Below are positions 54,363 through 63,198 of a stretch of 64,000 bases of DNA, piece after piece (positions within the stretch are counted from its first letter, which is position 1; the number at the start of each line of letters is the position of its first letter). The notes beneath the pieces were generated by a model. The model did no database searches. It was given only the letters and a program-made list of their open reading frames with translations, and was not told the DNA's origin. The DNA comes from JAEYOM01 sp036260935 (GTDB lineage Bacteria; Bacillota; Clostridia; Acetivibrionales; DTU013). The stretch spans positions 1 to 64,000 of the forward strand of contig DATALQ010000016.1 in NCBI GenBank assembly GCA_036260935.1, given 5' to 3'. The translations under genes were made by a program, and so were the position numbers.

Positions 54363-55472
54363 ATGCGGATTAAATTCCTTCAATGCGGGGACCTGCATCT
54401 GGACTCTCCGTTCACCTCGCTGGCGGATACCGCGGGCATAGCGGATATGAGACGACAGGATCTCAAATCGACATTTTCGGGGATAATCGAACTGGCAGAT
54501 CATGGGGAAGCCGACGCGGTACTTATCTGCGGAGATCTTTATGAACACGGTTATGTGAAAAAAAGTACTATCCGGTATGTCTGTGACCAGGTTCAACGGA
54601 TACCTGACATCCCGGTCATAATGATACCCGGCAATCACGATCCTGCTGTGCCAGAAGCCTTCTATTCAAGCTTCGAATGGCCGCAGAACGTGCATATACT
54701 GACGGGAAAGAACAAATATCACGAACTTCCTCAAAAGAGAACAAGGATATACGGTGGGGTAATGTCTCCGGACGGGCTCGATCCGGCTTATATCAACATA
54801 CTTATTTATCATGGTACCTTGGACATGCCCTTCAGCAGCGACGCCTTCCAGCCTGTCAGCAGCTCGCAGCTAGCTGCTGCGGGTTTCGACTATTGTGCGT
54901 TCGGGCACTTTCATACAATTATTTCCGGAGCCGGAAGCGGCAGAAATATCTTCAACGCAGGAAGTCCCGAGCCTCTTGGCTTTGACGAAGAAGGGGAGCA
55001 TGGAGTGATCATAGCGGATGTCCTGAAAAGCTCGGACGCCGGAACAGAAATCCATACGGAGTTCGTAAAAATATGCAGGAGACATTTTATATCGATTGAA
55101 ACGGATATAGGGGTGTGCCTCAGTGACGAACAGGCTGCAGACAAGATAGTATCGGATATTGTCAGGAATGGCAGCAGCGAAGACCTGTACAGGGTCTTCC
55201 TATGCGGTTATGTATCCAGAGAATTCAGGCCGAATACGGAATTGATCAGACAGCTGCTCAAAGAAAAGACATTTTATTTAAAACTCATTGACCGTACGGT
55301 ACCGGATTACGATTTCACGCGCATTGCAGGCGAGCCGGGCCTCCGGGGCCTTTTTGCAAGAAAGCTGCTGGACAGGGCTGCCGCCGCGTCAGGTGAAGAG
55401 GAGAGGCAATTGGTCATGCAGGCGCTGTATTACGGCATGGAAGCAATCGACGAGGGTAAGGTATGCGTATAG
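54363..55472 (+). CDS. yhaO: YhaO-like DNA repair exonuclease (metallophosphoesterase)
   Basis: An SbcD/Mre11-type nuclease of 369 residues. Metallophosphoesterase motifs in order: QCGDLHLDSPF (DxH), ICGDLYEHG (GDxx), IPGNHDPAV (GNHD), a histidine in YHGT, and CAFGHFHTI (GHxH). The C-terminal third is variable. It overlaps the next gene, its ATPase partner, by 10 bases. The pair is the equivalent of SbcDC for processing DNA ends. Confidence 0.93.
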   Translation: MRIKFLQCGDLHLDSPFTSLADTAGIADMRRQDLKSTFSGIIELADHGEADAVLICGDLYEHGYVKKSTIRYVCDQVQRIPDIPVIMIPGNHDPAVPEAFYSSFEWPQNVHILTGKNKYHELPQKRTRIYGGVMSPDGLDPAYINILIYHGTLDMPFSSDAFQPVSSSQLAAAGFDYCAFGHFHTIISGAGSGRNIFNAGSPEPLGFDEEGEHGVIIADVLKSSDAGTEIHTEFVKICRRHFISIETDIGVCLSDEQAADKIVSDIVRNGSSEDLYRVFLCGYVSREFRPNTELIRQLLKEKTFYLKLIDRTVPDYDFTRIAGEPGLRGLFARKLLDRAAAASGEEERQLVMQALYYGMEAIDEGKVCV

Positions 55473-57526
55473 AACGTCTTGAGATAAAAGGCTTCGGAAA
55501 ATTAAAGGATCGCGTAATCGAGCTTAAAGATGGGCTCAATATCTTATATGGCGGAAATGAAGCCGGTAAATCCACGCTTCAGATTTTCATATGCGGCATG
55601 CTTTACGGCCTGAAAAATGGCAGGCAGGCGGCAGGCCTGTCATCACCGCTGAAAAGGTACGAACCCTGGGATGGCGTGCAATACGGCGGCGCTATGGTTT
55701 TTTCGCTGGACAACGGCAGTATGTTCAGGGTCGAAAGGAATTTTAAAACAGGTGAAGTCAGGCTTTTTGACGGACTATATTCGGATATTACCGGGGAGTT
55801 CGGGATTGGCCGCGATAAATCTCCATTGTTCGCTGACCGTCTTCTTGGCATGGACGAGACGACCTTTACAAGGACTGCTTTTGTCCGGCAGATGGAACTC
55901 AGGCTGGGTGAGGATGCTTCGGAGGCACTGGCAGCAAGGCTTGCAAATGCAGCTTCGGCCGGTGTAGACGACATATCCTTCAGCAAGGCTGAAAAAGCCA
56001 TTTCAGATGCTCTGAAGAATGGTATAGGGACGGGGAGGACGAGGACACAGCCCCTGGACAGGCTGGAGGACAGGCTGGCCCAATTGGAGGAGGCGTCCGG
56101 AAGGCTCAGCAGCCGGCGGGAACGCACATTTGCCGCAAGGAAGGAATTGCAGGAAGCCAGGGAGCGCTGCCAAAGGCTTGAAGCCGGAGAGAAATACATG
56201 GACGGGATCGAAAGGCTGATAGAGCTGAGGCAAACCCTCGACGGCTACATGAAAAAGGAGTCTGTCCTGAAAAACGCAGCCAGACAGCTAAAGGAGTTGG
56301 AAGCGGCCGGGACCGGGTATTCCGGGGAATCCGGCGGAAATGAGACGGAAGTTGTTCTACGGCGCAAAAGGCAGGATGGAAGTCTAAAATGGAGAAAATT
56401 GCTGCTGCCGATCGTTTGTGCGGCTTTTGCATGCTTACTGGCGCTGTTTGTTTCCGGGCTTGCCGGGGTAAGGTTGATCCCGCTGCCTGTTCCGGTTTCG
56501 GGTATTGGGGCCTTGATCTCGGCTGTGGCTGCTGTATTGGTTTACAGGTATAAAGGCCGGTCTGGCTTTTCTAAAGCTGCCAATAAAGCAGCAGCGCCGG
56601 GATATACCGAGTATCACGGGATCGAAGGATATGAAATGAAAAAGGAAATGATCCTGAAGGAGGCTGCTTTTTCCTGCGGCAGACAGCTGGCCAGCCCGGC
56701 GGCCCTTGAGCAGGAGCTTCACGGGATTTCGCAGGGGCTGGAAAAACTGAGCGCTGACCTTGAGTCGGGTATAGAGGCAGCTGTTGCATCAGGGTACGAA
56801 TCCGAGGGATATTTCAATCCGGGCGTTCTTGATGCGGTCATTTACGATTCAGACACGACGGTGCTCAATGAAGCCTGGCAGACCGAAAATAGGGAAATCA
56901 AGCGGGAGCTGCTTGACGCGGCACTGAAGATCAAGTACTGCGAAGGCCTTCTCGGAGATGACAATGAAGTTTCAGAAGAACTTGAACGCGTTACAGAAGA
57001 AACCATTGCGGTCAGGGAGAAAATCACGTATCTTAAAATTAAGGGAAATGCTCTGAAATTAGCTCTTGAAGTGCTGACCGAATCGGGTGCAGAATTGAGG
57101 CGAAGTTTCGTGCCGGACGTGAATCGGCGTATGAGCACGATAATTTCGGCGCTTACGGCAGGTAAATACACCGATCTCAAGGGCAATGACCGGCTTTCGC
57201 TGAACGCGGCTCTTCCGGACGGCGGCGTAAGGAGCGTAATGTCGCTCAGCGGCGGAACCGAGGATCAGGTATACCTTGCGCTGAGACTTGCTTTAGCCGA
57301 ACTGCTTACTGCAGGCGGCGAAAGCCTTCCCCTTATCTTTGACGAAGTTTTTTCGCAATTTGATGACAGAAGAACATCACTTGCGCTACAATATTTACAT
57401 AACACCTATAACCGTAAACAGATTTTGATATTTACCTGCAAACAGCGAGAAATAGAGCTTGTAAGGGATATTTACGGCAACGGTATGAATTTTGTGGGGT
57501 TGGAATATGAACAGACTGCCTGTTGA
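55463..57526 (+). CDS. yhaN: YhaN-like SMC/Rad50-type ATPase, short version
   Basis: A partner ATPase of YhaO with 687 residues. IKGFGKLKDRVIEL and Walker A GGNEAGKST are N-terminal. The C-terminal signature MSLSGGTEDQVYLALRLALAE and Walker B LPLIFDEVFSQFDDRR complete the head. In the middle (about residues 310-360) are two hydrophobic segments, as in other YhaN proteins, implying membrane association. The coiled-coil arms are much shorter than in the roughly 960-residue Bacillus protein, but both head motifs are intact, so it is probably functional. Confidence 0.9.
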   Translation: MRIERLEIKGFGKLKDRVIELKDGLNILYGGNEAGKSTLQIFICGMLYGLKNGRQAAGLSSPLKRYEPWDGVQYGGAMVFSLDNGSMFRVERNFKTGEVRLFDGLYSDITGEFGIGRDKSPLFADRLLGMDETTFTRTAFVRQMELRLGEDASEALAARLANAASAGVDDISFSKAEKAISDALKNGIGTGRTRTQPLDRLEDRLAQLEEASGRLSSRRERTFAARKELQEARERCQRLEAGEKYMDGIERLIELRQTLDGYMKKESVLKNAARQLKELEAAGTGYSGESGGNETEVVLRRKRQDGSLKWRKLLLPIVCAAFACLLALFVSGLAGVRLIPLPVPVSGIGALISAVAAVLVYRYKGRSGFSKAANKAAAPGYTEYHGIEGYEMKKEMILKEAAFSCGRQLASPAALEQELHGISQGLEKLSADLESGIEAAVASGYESEGYFNPGVLDAVIYDSDTTVLNEAWQTENREIKRELLDAALKIKYCEGLLGDDNEVSEELERVTEETIAVREKITYLKIKGNALKLALEVLTESGAELRRSFVPDVNRRMSTIISALTAGKYTDLKGNDRLSLNAALPDGGVRSVMSLSGGTEDQVYLALRLALAELLTAGGESLPLIFDEVFSQFDDRRTSLALQYLHNTYNRKQILIFTCKQREIELVRDIYGNGMNFVGLEYEQTAC

Positions 57527-58502
57527 AAGAAGATTTTTTATTTATATTATTATCCTGCCTGTCGTATTTTTACTCACCGCAACAGGATTTACCGGATGCC
57601 AGGGTTCAAGCCGGGAGACCTTGGCCGACGGCGCCGGGGACAATTCATCGGGTGACGGATATGTTTACGGGATACCTATGGACAACAGTGCCGGTATTGT
57701 GACGGCCGGTGTCGCGGATGTTTTTGCCAGCCCGGATATAAAGTCGGTACGTGTCACTCAGGCTTTGTACAACCAGCCGGTCAGCGTCATCCAAAAGGAA
57801 AACGGCTGGGTAAAGGTAAAAACTGTGGACGGCAGCAGCGGCTGGATGAAGTCCAAGTTTCTTGACAGCGATATCTCAAGCATATACGGGAGATCATACA
57901 CACACAAAATTATTGTTACCAGTAAGGAAAAGGTGATACTTTCGGGACCTTCCGGCGGAACAACCCGGATAAACGCACCGATGGGTGCGGAGTTTTATGC
58001 GTTTAACGATTACGACGATGCTTACGAGGTATTTTTGCCGGGAAACAAAACGGGCTGGCTCAAGGGAAGCGGATTGATACACATAAAGCTGGGGGAGATG
58101 ATTCCCGTAACCAACCCGGATGATTTTGCTGCTACGGCACTCAGACTAAAGGGTACAAGCTATCTTTTAAACGGATTGAGCGCAATGGGTATAGACGCAC
58201 CGGGTCTTGTTTATATCAGCGCCCGGATAAACGGCATTAACCTGCCCAGAACTATAGAAGGGCAGCTTGCATCCGGAACCGAGATCGGCATAGAGGATAC
58301 TAGAGCCGGGGATCTCGTTTTTCTTGCGGGTACCGGTGAAAATGAAGGCGGGCATGCGACCTGCGTCGGGATATGTACTGGCGGTGGCAGTTATCTCTAT
58401 GCCGGCAGAAAGACGGGTTATGTTGCCGTCGGCGATATAAACCGCGAGAATCAGGACGGAAAGGTCATCGCAGCACGCAGGATTTTCAACGAGGCCGACT
58501 GA
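57507..58502 (+). CDS. Lipoprotein with SH3-like domains and an inactive-looking NlpC/P60 domain
   Basis: A 331-residue predicted lipoprotein (lipobox TGFTGC). Two bacterial SH3-like domains (about residues 55-195: VADVFASPDIKSVRV, then YNQPVSVIQKENGWVKVK) are followed by an NlpC/P60-like domain (about 205-330). The normal DCSGLV active-site motif reads DAPGLV, so the nucleophilic Cys is missing. LPRTIEGQL and the His in GGHATCVGI are kept. It overlaps yhaN by 20 bases and is translationally coupled. It probably binds rather than cuts peptidoglycan. Confidence 0.85.
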   Translation: MNRLPVERRFFIYIIILPVVFLLTATGFTGCQGSSRETLADGAGDNSSGDGYVYGIPMDNSAGIVTAGVADVFASPDIKSVRVTQALYNQPVSVIQKENGWVKVKTVDGSSGWMKSKFLDSDISSIYGRSYTHKIIVTSKEKVILSGPSGGTTRINAPMGAEFYAFNDYDDAYEVFLPGNKTGWLKGSGLIHIKLGEMIPVTNPDDFAATALRLKGTSYLLNGLSAMGIDAPGLVYISARINGINLPRTIEGQLASGTEIGIEDTRAGDLVFLAGTGENEGGHATCVGICTGGGSYLYAGRKTGYVAVGDINRENQDGKVIAARRIFNEAD

Positions 58503-58535
58503 TAAACGACAGCCCCCACCTTTAGTGGCAGCTCA

Positions 58536-59690
58536 TTAGCGGGAATTACTCAGCTGACTTATGCAGTAGTCCTCCGTCCGGTTTTGAACAAGTCTTTCCA
58601 CGAGATCGGAAATTTCCTCGCACGCGTTGGGTTTTGCAAGCCTTCCTGCCGCCTCGGACATCCGTTTCAACACATTCGGCCTTAAAAGAGTATGTTCCAG
58701 CAGGTATTCCAGATCGTCCCTGTCAGTCAGGCGAAACGCGGCTCCCGAGTCCCTGAGGAATTTTGCGTTTCGTTCCTCCTGTCCCGGTATCGGGTCTATT
58801 ATACATATAGGCAGCCTTTTTACAAGAGCCTCGGAAATAGTTATGCCGCCGGGCTTTGTAATAATAAGATTTGCAGCGCTCATCAATTCACTTATATTTT
58901 CTGCGTAACCCAGCACGCGAATATTCTCATAATCCGCTGAAATGGCATCGAGCTGCTGACGCAGCTTTTTATTGCTGCCAGTCACGACAACTATCTGTAT
59001 ATCCTGCTTAATATAAAGAAGAGTTCTGAAAACCTGCCCTATATTACCCAGACCGAGGCTTCCGCCCATTACCAGGACTGTCGGCTTGTTCTCGAGCCCG
59101 AGCCTTGCCAGGCATATTCGCCGGTCCGTCTGTTCCTTCGCGAAGCGCTCTGCTACCGGAATGCCGCATACATGTATACGGTTTTCACGGAGTCCCATTT
59201 TGACCATATCATCTTTTATACATTCGTGCGCTACAATAAAGGCGTCTATTTCGTCCAGCTTCCAGAAATAATGATTTGTATAATCCGTAACGATACCGAT
59301 GACAGGTATGCCGACCAGCCCCTTTTTCTTGAGCCTGGCCATCATCTGCAGCGGCATGGTGTGGGTACATATGACAGCATCGGGCATTTCATCCTGAAAA
59401 AGCTGCAGCAGTCTGTGTGACAGGAGATTGTTCAATCCCCTGACAAGCCTCGTTATTGTTTCGTCCTTTTCAGAAAGGTCATAAAATTTTCCGTACAGGC
59501 CCGGCAATGCCTTGACGGTATTCAGATAAGTCCCTGTGATCAACCGGTCGATGGATGGATTTATGTATTTTAGTGCATCAACAAGTCTTGTCTTGCAGCC
59601 GGGGAGCTGTTTTTCCATATGCTCCATCAATGCCTGTGCGGCCTTGACGTGACCTCCGCCTGTTGCTGCTGTCAGAAAAAATATGTTCAT
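58536..59690 (-). CDS. MGDG-synthase/MurG-type glycosyltransferase
   Basis: A 384-residue GT-B fold protein of the monogalactosyldiacylglycerol synthase/UgtP group. The N-terminal motif is FFLTAATGGGHVKAAQAL. The C-terminal donor-binding part has VMGGSLGLGNIGQVF and ITKPGGITISEALVKRLPIC. It probably makes glycolipids by adding sugar from a UDP-sugar to diacylglycerol. The exact sugar and acceptor are unknown. GGAGGT is 11-12 bases before the ATG, slightly long. Confidence 0.88.
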   Translation of the reverse strand: MNIFFLTAATGGGHVKAAQALMEHMEKQLPGCKTRLVDALKYINPSIDRLITGTYLNTVKALPGLYGKFYDLSEKDETITRLVRGLNNLLSHRLLQLFQDEMPDAVICTHTMPLQMMARLKKKGLVGIPVIGIVTDYTNHYFWKLDEIDAFIVAHECIKDDMVKMGLRENRIHVCGIPVAERFAKEQTDRRICLARLGLENKPTVLVMGGSLGLGNIGQVFRTLLYIKQDIQIVVVTGSNKKLRQQLDAISADYENIRVLGYAENISELMSAANLIITKPGGITISEALVKRLPICIIDPIPGQEERNAKFLRDSGAAFRLTDRDDLEYLLEHTLLRPNVLKRMSEAAGRLAKPNACEEISDLVERLVQNRTEDYCISQLSNSR

Positions 59691-60033
59691 TGTTTGCCTT
59701 TACCTCCGGTACAGCCTACGATAACATTATTCACAGAACGATGCCCGATTATAACGCCTGGATTCAGAGAAAATTTTTCGGCAATAGATTTCGCTAAAGC
59801 GAAATGTTTCATTAATGTAGTATTTCTGCAAAGCAGAAATCCATTGTAGAAAAATTTTATTACATCAGCGGCGTTTCAACGAAGCAGCGGCTTCGTTATA
59901 ACGCAAAATTTTATTACACTGCACATCTATCCAATTCACAGCATTTATCTGGAATATTTTTTTTCATAAAGCAGAAAATATAACTGCTGGCAAACCGGAT
60001 ATCCGGAATCGGTCATGAAAAGGAGAGCACGTT
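59691..60033. other. Intergenic region carrying the second 68-base repeat
   Basis: 343 bases between divergent genes. It holds repeat copy B with AAAATTTTT/AAAAATTTT flanks, and a hairpin CGAAGC-AGCG-GCTTCG near 59880-59895. Another feature is the word AAAATTTTATTACA at both 59851 and 59907. The SleB promoter was not identified. Confidence 0.55.
59780..59847. repeat. 68-base interspersed double-hairpin repeat, copy B
   Basis: 60/68 identical to 39253-39320. Palindrome TTTCGCTAAAGCGAAA, spacer CATTAATGTAGT, hairpin ATTTCTGC-AAA-GCAGAAAT, ending CCATTGT. Both stems keep full pairing in both copies. Confidence 0.8.
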
Positions 60034-60507
60034 TTGAACAGAGGAAAGAACTCCGCCATGATAATGACGGTAATACTGATATGTGTTTTTGTTTTTTCAC
60101 TGTCTGACATATTGCTGCACACGGGAGGCGTGTATGCAGCGGGAAGCGGCATCAGCGATGTTCAGCTGCTGGCGAGGGCAATAAACGGAGAAGCCAGAGG
60201 GGAGCCCTTTGAAGGCCAGGTGGCTGTCGGCGCGGTCATAATAAACCGTACCAAGGACTCAAACTTCCCAAATACGATCGCGGGTGTGATTTATCAGCCT
60301 GGAGCGTTTACTGCCGTCGACGATGGTCAGATAAATGTACCGATAGATCCCAAATCTACGGTAGTCAAAGCCGCGCAGGATGCGCTGAACGGTTGGGATC
60401 CCACGAACGGCGCCGTATATTACTGGAATCCCGCCACGGCAACAAGCTCCTGGATCTGGAGCAGAAAAATAGTATACAAGATAGGCAAGCACTATTTCGG
60501 AGTATAG
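60034..60507 (+). CDS. sleB: SleB/CwlJ-type cell wall hydrolase
   Basis: A 157-residue protein. The signal peptide or anchor (about residues 9-36) is followed by a Hydrolase_2 domain: LLARAINGEARGEPFEGQVA with the catalytic Glu, AVIINRTKDSNFPNTI, and NGAVYYWNPATATSSWIWSR. The N-terminal peptidoglycan-binding domain of full SleB is absent. The TTG start at 60034 has AAAAGGAG 8 bases upstream. It is followed by ypeB, its usual partner, so a role in spore cortex lysis at germination is likely. Confidence 0.9.
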   Translation: MNRGKNSAMIMTVILICVFVFSLSDILLHTGGVYAAGSGISDVQLLARAINGEARGEPFEGQVAVGAVIINRTKDSNFPNTIAGVIYQPGAFTAVDDGQINVPIDPKSTVVKAAQDALNGWDPTNGAVYYWNPATATSSWIWSRKIVYKIGKHYFGV

Positions 60508-60551
60508 GAATATGAAGCCGGAAGAGCATTAATGGACAGGAGGCAGAAACA

Positions 60552-61943
60552 TTGGGTATAAGGGATAAACTGCTGGATTTTAAAAGAAGATTATCACAAG
60601 GGAGAATGTATAGTATTGTCATAGTTCTGATAGGAGTGGTAGCCATATGGGGCATCTATCAGTACAAGCATGCTGCCAACCTGCGGCAGGAGCTGGACAA
60701 TCAGTATAACAGGGCCTTCTACGAGGTTGTGGGATACGTAAACAATGTCGAAACGCTTCTTGCAAAATCAATGGTGAGCACAACAACGAGCAAGACGGCA
60801 ACCACATTGCAGGAAGCCTGGAGACAGGCGAATCTGGCCCAGACTAACCTGGGGCAGCTGCCGGTCACGCAGCCTGTACTTGCGAGCACCTCCAAATTCC
60901 TGACACAGGTAGGCGATCTCAGCTATGCGCTCAATACACAGAATGTAAGGGGCAAACAGCTGAGCGACGGCCAGTATAAAACGGTGGAACGGCTCTATAA
61001 ATATTCGTCGTCGCTCAATAAAAACCTTAGGGATCTTCAGAGTGATCTGACCTCGGGCAGGCTCAGATGGGGTGAGCTCGCAAACAAGGGAACGCAGCTC
61101 TTCAGCAAGACCAAGCCGGGGGATATGATGAAGAAGCTCAAAAACGTCGGCGCGGTTTTTCAGGATTATCCGACCCTCATATATGACGGACCTTTTTCCG
61201 ACCATATGACCTCTTCGCAGGCGAGAGGCCTTACCGGAAACAATCTGAATACGGTGCAGGCAAAGGACAAGGTTAATAAATTCCTTGGTGCCGATAAGAT
61301 AGCCAGTATAAAGGATGCCGGGAAAAACGACCAGGGACCGATCAAGACCTATAGCTTCACCGTAACGGAAAAGAATGCTCCGAAGGGCCAGGCTATCAAT
61401 ATCGGCGTCACACAGAAGGGCGGTTCGATCTACTGGATGCTCAACAACAGGCCGGTTAAGGATAAGAAGCTCGACATGAACAAGGCTAAAAAGGTTGGGC
61501 TTGATTTCCTGAAGTCAAAGGGCTTCGACAGTATGATCGACACATATTATCTTGTGCAGGACAACATCGCCACCATCAATTATGCCTACAAGCAGCAGAA
61601 TGTCGTTGTTTATCCCGACCTCATAAAGCTGAAGGTAGCGCTCGATAACGGCGAGATTGTAGGCTGGGAGGCGAAATCCTACCTTTCCAACCATACGGTC
61701 AGGAAAATACCGACGCCTAAAATTACCATGGCTGCCGCACGTAAAAAAATCAGTTCAAAAATGAAGGTAAACAGCTCGGGGCTCGCAATAATACCGACCA
61801 GCTACAAAAAGGAGCTGTTTTGCTATGAATTCAAGGGCAGGCTCAGCAATTCGGACTTCATAGTCTATATCAATGCTGAAACAGGCAACGAGGAAGACAT
61901 CCTGATGATCGTAAATACGCCGAATGGGGTTCTGACCATGTAG
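60552..61943 (+). CDS. ypeB: Germination protein YpeB
   Basis: A 463-residue membrane-anchored protein that stabilises and localises SleB in spores. One membrane helix (about residues 20-38) is followed by a helical domain and then C-terminal PepSY-type repeats (about 220-460). FNRAFYEVVGYV-like and GELANKGTQLFSK segments are family features. The start is TTG at 60552 with AGGAGG 8 bases upstream. It lies 44 bases after sleB; the sleB-ypeB pair is conserved in spore formers. Confidence 0.93.
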   Translation: MGIRDKLLDFKRRLSQGRMYSIVIVLIGVVAIWGIYQYKHAANLRQELDNQYNRAFYEVVGYVNNVETLLAKSMVSTTTSKTATTLQEAWRQANLAQTNLGQLPVTQPVLASTSKFLTQVGDLSYALNTQNVRGKQLSDGQYKTVERLYKYSSSLNKNLRDLQSDLTSGRLRWGELANKGTQLFSKTKPGDMMKKLKNVGAVFQDYPTLIYDGPFSDHMTSSQARGLTGNNLNTVQAKDKVNKFLGADKIASIKDAGKNDQGPIKTYSFTVTEKNAPKGQAINIGVTQKGGSIYWMLNNRPVKDKKLDMNKAKKVGLDFLKSKGFDSMIDTYYLVQDNIATINYAYKQQNVVVYPDLIKLKVALDNGEIVGWEAKSYLSNHTVRKIPTPKITMAAARKKISSKMKVNSSGLAIIPTSYKKELFCYEFKGRLSNSDFIVYINAETGNEEDILMIVNTPNGVLTM

Positions 61944-62039
61944 AAGATTCTGTAATTATCGGAAGTTATTGTTGCGTTTTTCCATAACGGAAGTTAATAT
62001 TAATTGTATGGACTTCAAAAAATTACACGGAGGTACGCC

Positions 62040-63104
62040 GTGAGCGACAATAACGCTGAAAATCCGGGTCTTCCGGCCATTCAAGCCGACCGGGGAAGGC
62101 CCGGAATATTACAGGTCAGCATATTATATTCGGTAACCATATTGCTGTTTTTGTTTATAGGGTACAGGGTGCAGCACAATGATCTCTATTCGGGTCTCCT
62201 GATAACCGAGTTCGGTCTTGTAATGCTGCCTGCCTTTCTGTTTCTTCTATTCTTCCGCTTTAATATTAAAGACGTAGTCCGGCTGAATGGAACAAGGCCG
62301 GTGAACTTCATACTGGCCTTCGGGATTATGCTTTTTGCCCTGCCGTTGGCAAGCGTATTCAATCTGCTTAACCTTTTTTTTGTGAATTCCATTTTCGGGA
62401 AAATAATTGTTCAACCCCTGCCCATACCCAGTAATGGTCTGGAGCTGCTGCTCAGCATACTTGTGGTTGCAGGCAGTGCAGGCATATGCGAGGAATTCCT
62501 ATTCAGAGGGGTGATCCAGCGGGGCCTGGAACGGGCAGGCGAGGTTCGCGCGATCCTTATTACTGCGCTTCTGTTCAGCCTGATGCACATGGACTTTCAG
62601 AAAATATTCGGGACCTTTTTCCTTGGAGCGTTGATCGGATTTGTTGTCTACAGGGCGAATTCTATTTTCTGCGGGATGTTTGCACATTTTATGAATAATG
62701 CACTCGCCGTTCTGGCGAGCTATGCGTCGGCAAAACTTATGGAGCTGCTTGGCAAGGCCGGGAGCTCCGTAACAGGAGAAATGGATCTGAACAGCCTGTT
62801 TTCCACCTTTGAGGCTTTGCCGAAAAGCCAGCTGATATTTGTTCTATTCTTTTACGGTTTCATACTGCTTTTCGTCGCGGTCATTTTCGTACTGCTGCTC
62901 TTTGCATTGATAAAGGTAAACCCTGTCAGGAGAGACCTGTTTGACGAAAGGGAGCACAGAGTGCGGGACAGGCGTATGGAAGGCCTTTTTGGACTGGTAC
63001 CGGGGCTTATTGCAATAGCAGTTATTTATTTTGTTGAAGTGCGGGGCTTCATAGGAGCCGGCAACTGGTTCACGAATATAGTGAAGCTGCTGCTCGGCGT
63101 ATAG
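62040..63104 (+). CDS. CPBP-family intramembrane metalloprotease
   Basis: A 354-residue polytopic protein (about eight membrane segments). CAAX-protease/ABI motifs: EEFLFRGVIQRG (glutamates and Arg), FSLMHMDFQK (His) and HFMNNALAVL (His/Asn). These suggest an active type II CAAX-like protease. The substrate is unknown. I use the GTG at 62040 with GGAGGT upstream rather than an ATG at 62004. It lies 96 bases downstream of ypeB. Confidence 0.88.
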   Translation: MSDNNAENPGLPAIQADRGRPGILQVSILYSVTILLFLFIGYRVQHNDLYSGLLITEFGLVMLPAFLFLLFFRFNIKDVVRLNGTRPVNFILAFGIMLFALPLASVFNLLNLFFVNSIFGKIIVQPLPIPSNGLELLLSILVVAGSAGICEEFLFRGVIQRGLERAGEVRAILITALLFSLMHMDFQKIFGTFFLGALIGFVVYRANSIFCGMFAHFMNNALAVLASYASAKLMELLGKAGSSVTGEMDLNSLFSTFEALPKSQLIFVLFFYGFILLFVAVIFVLLLFALIKVNPVRRDLFDEREHRVRDRRMEGLFGLVPGLIAIAVIYFVEVRGFIGAGNWFTNIVKLLLGV

Positions 63105-63141
63105 GATCCGGGAAATGTATGTAAGACCGTATAATAAACCT

Positions 63142-63182
63142 GCACTTAAGGTTGGAATAGTCCGTAATCCAAGTTTAGGTGC
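63142..63182. terminator. Possible terminator between convergent genes
   Basis: A 15-base-pair arm GCACTTAAGGTTGGA pairs with TCCAAGTTTAGGTGC (two wobbles, one mismatch). T-runs on either side are weak. Confidence 0.4.
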
Positions 63183-63198
63183 GGTTTGACTTTACTGC

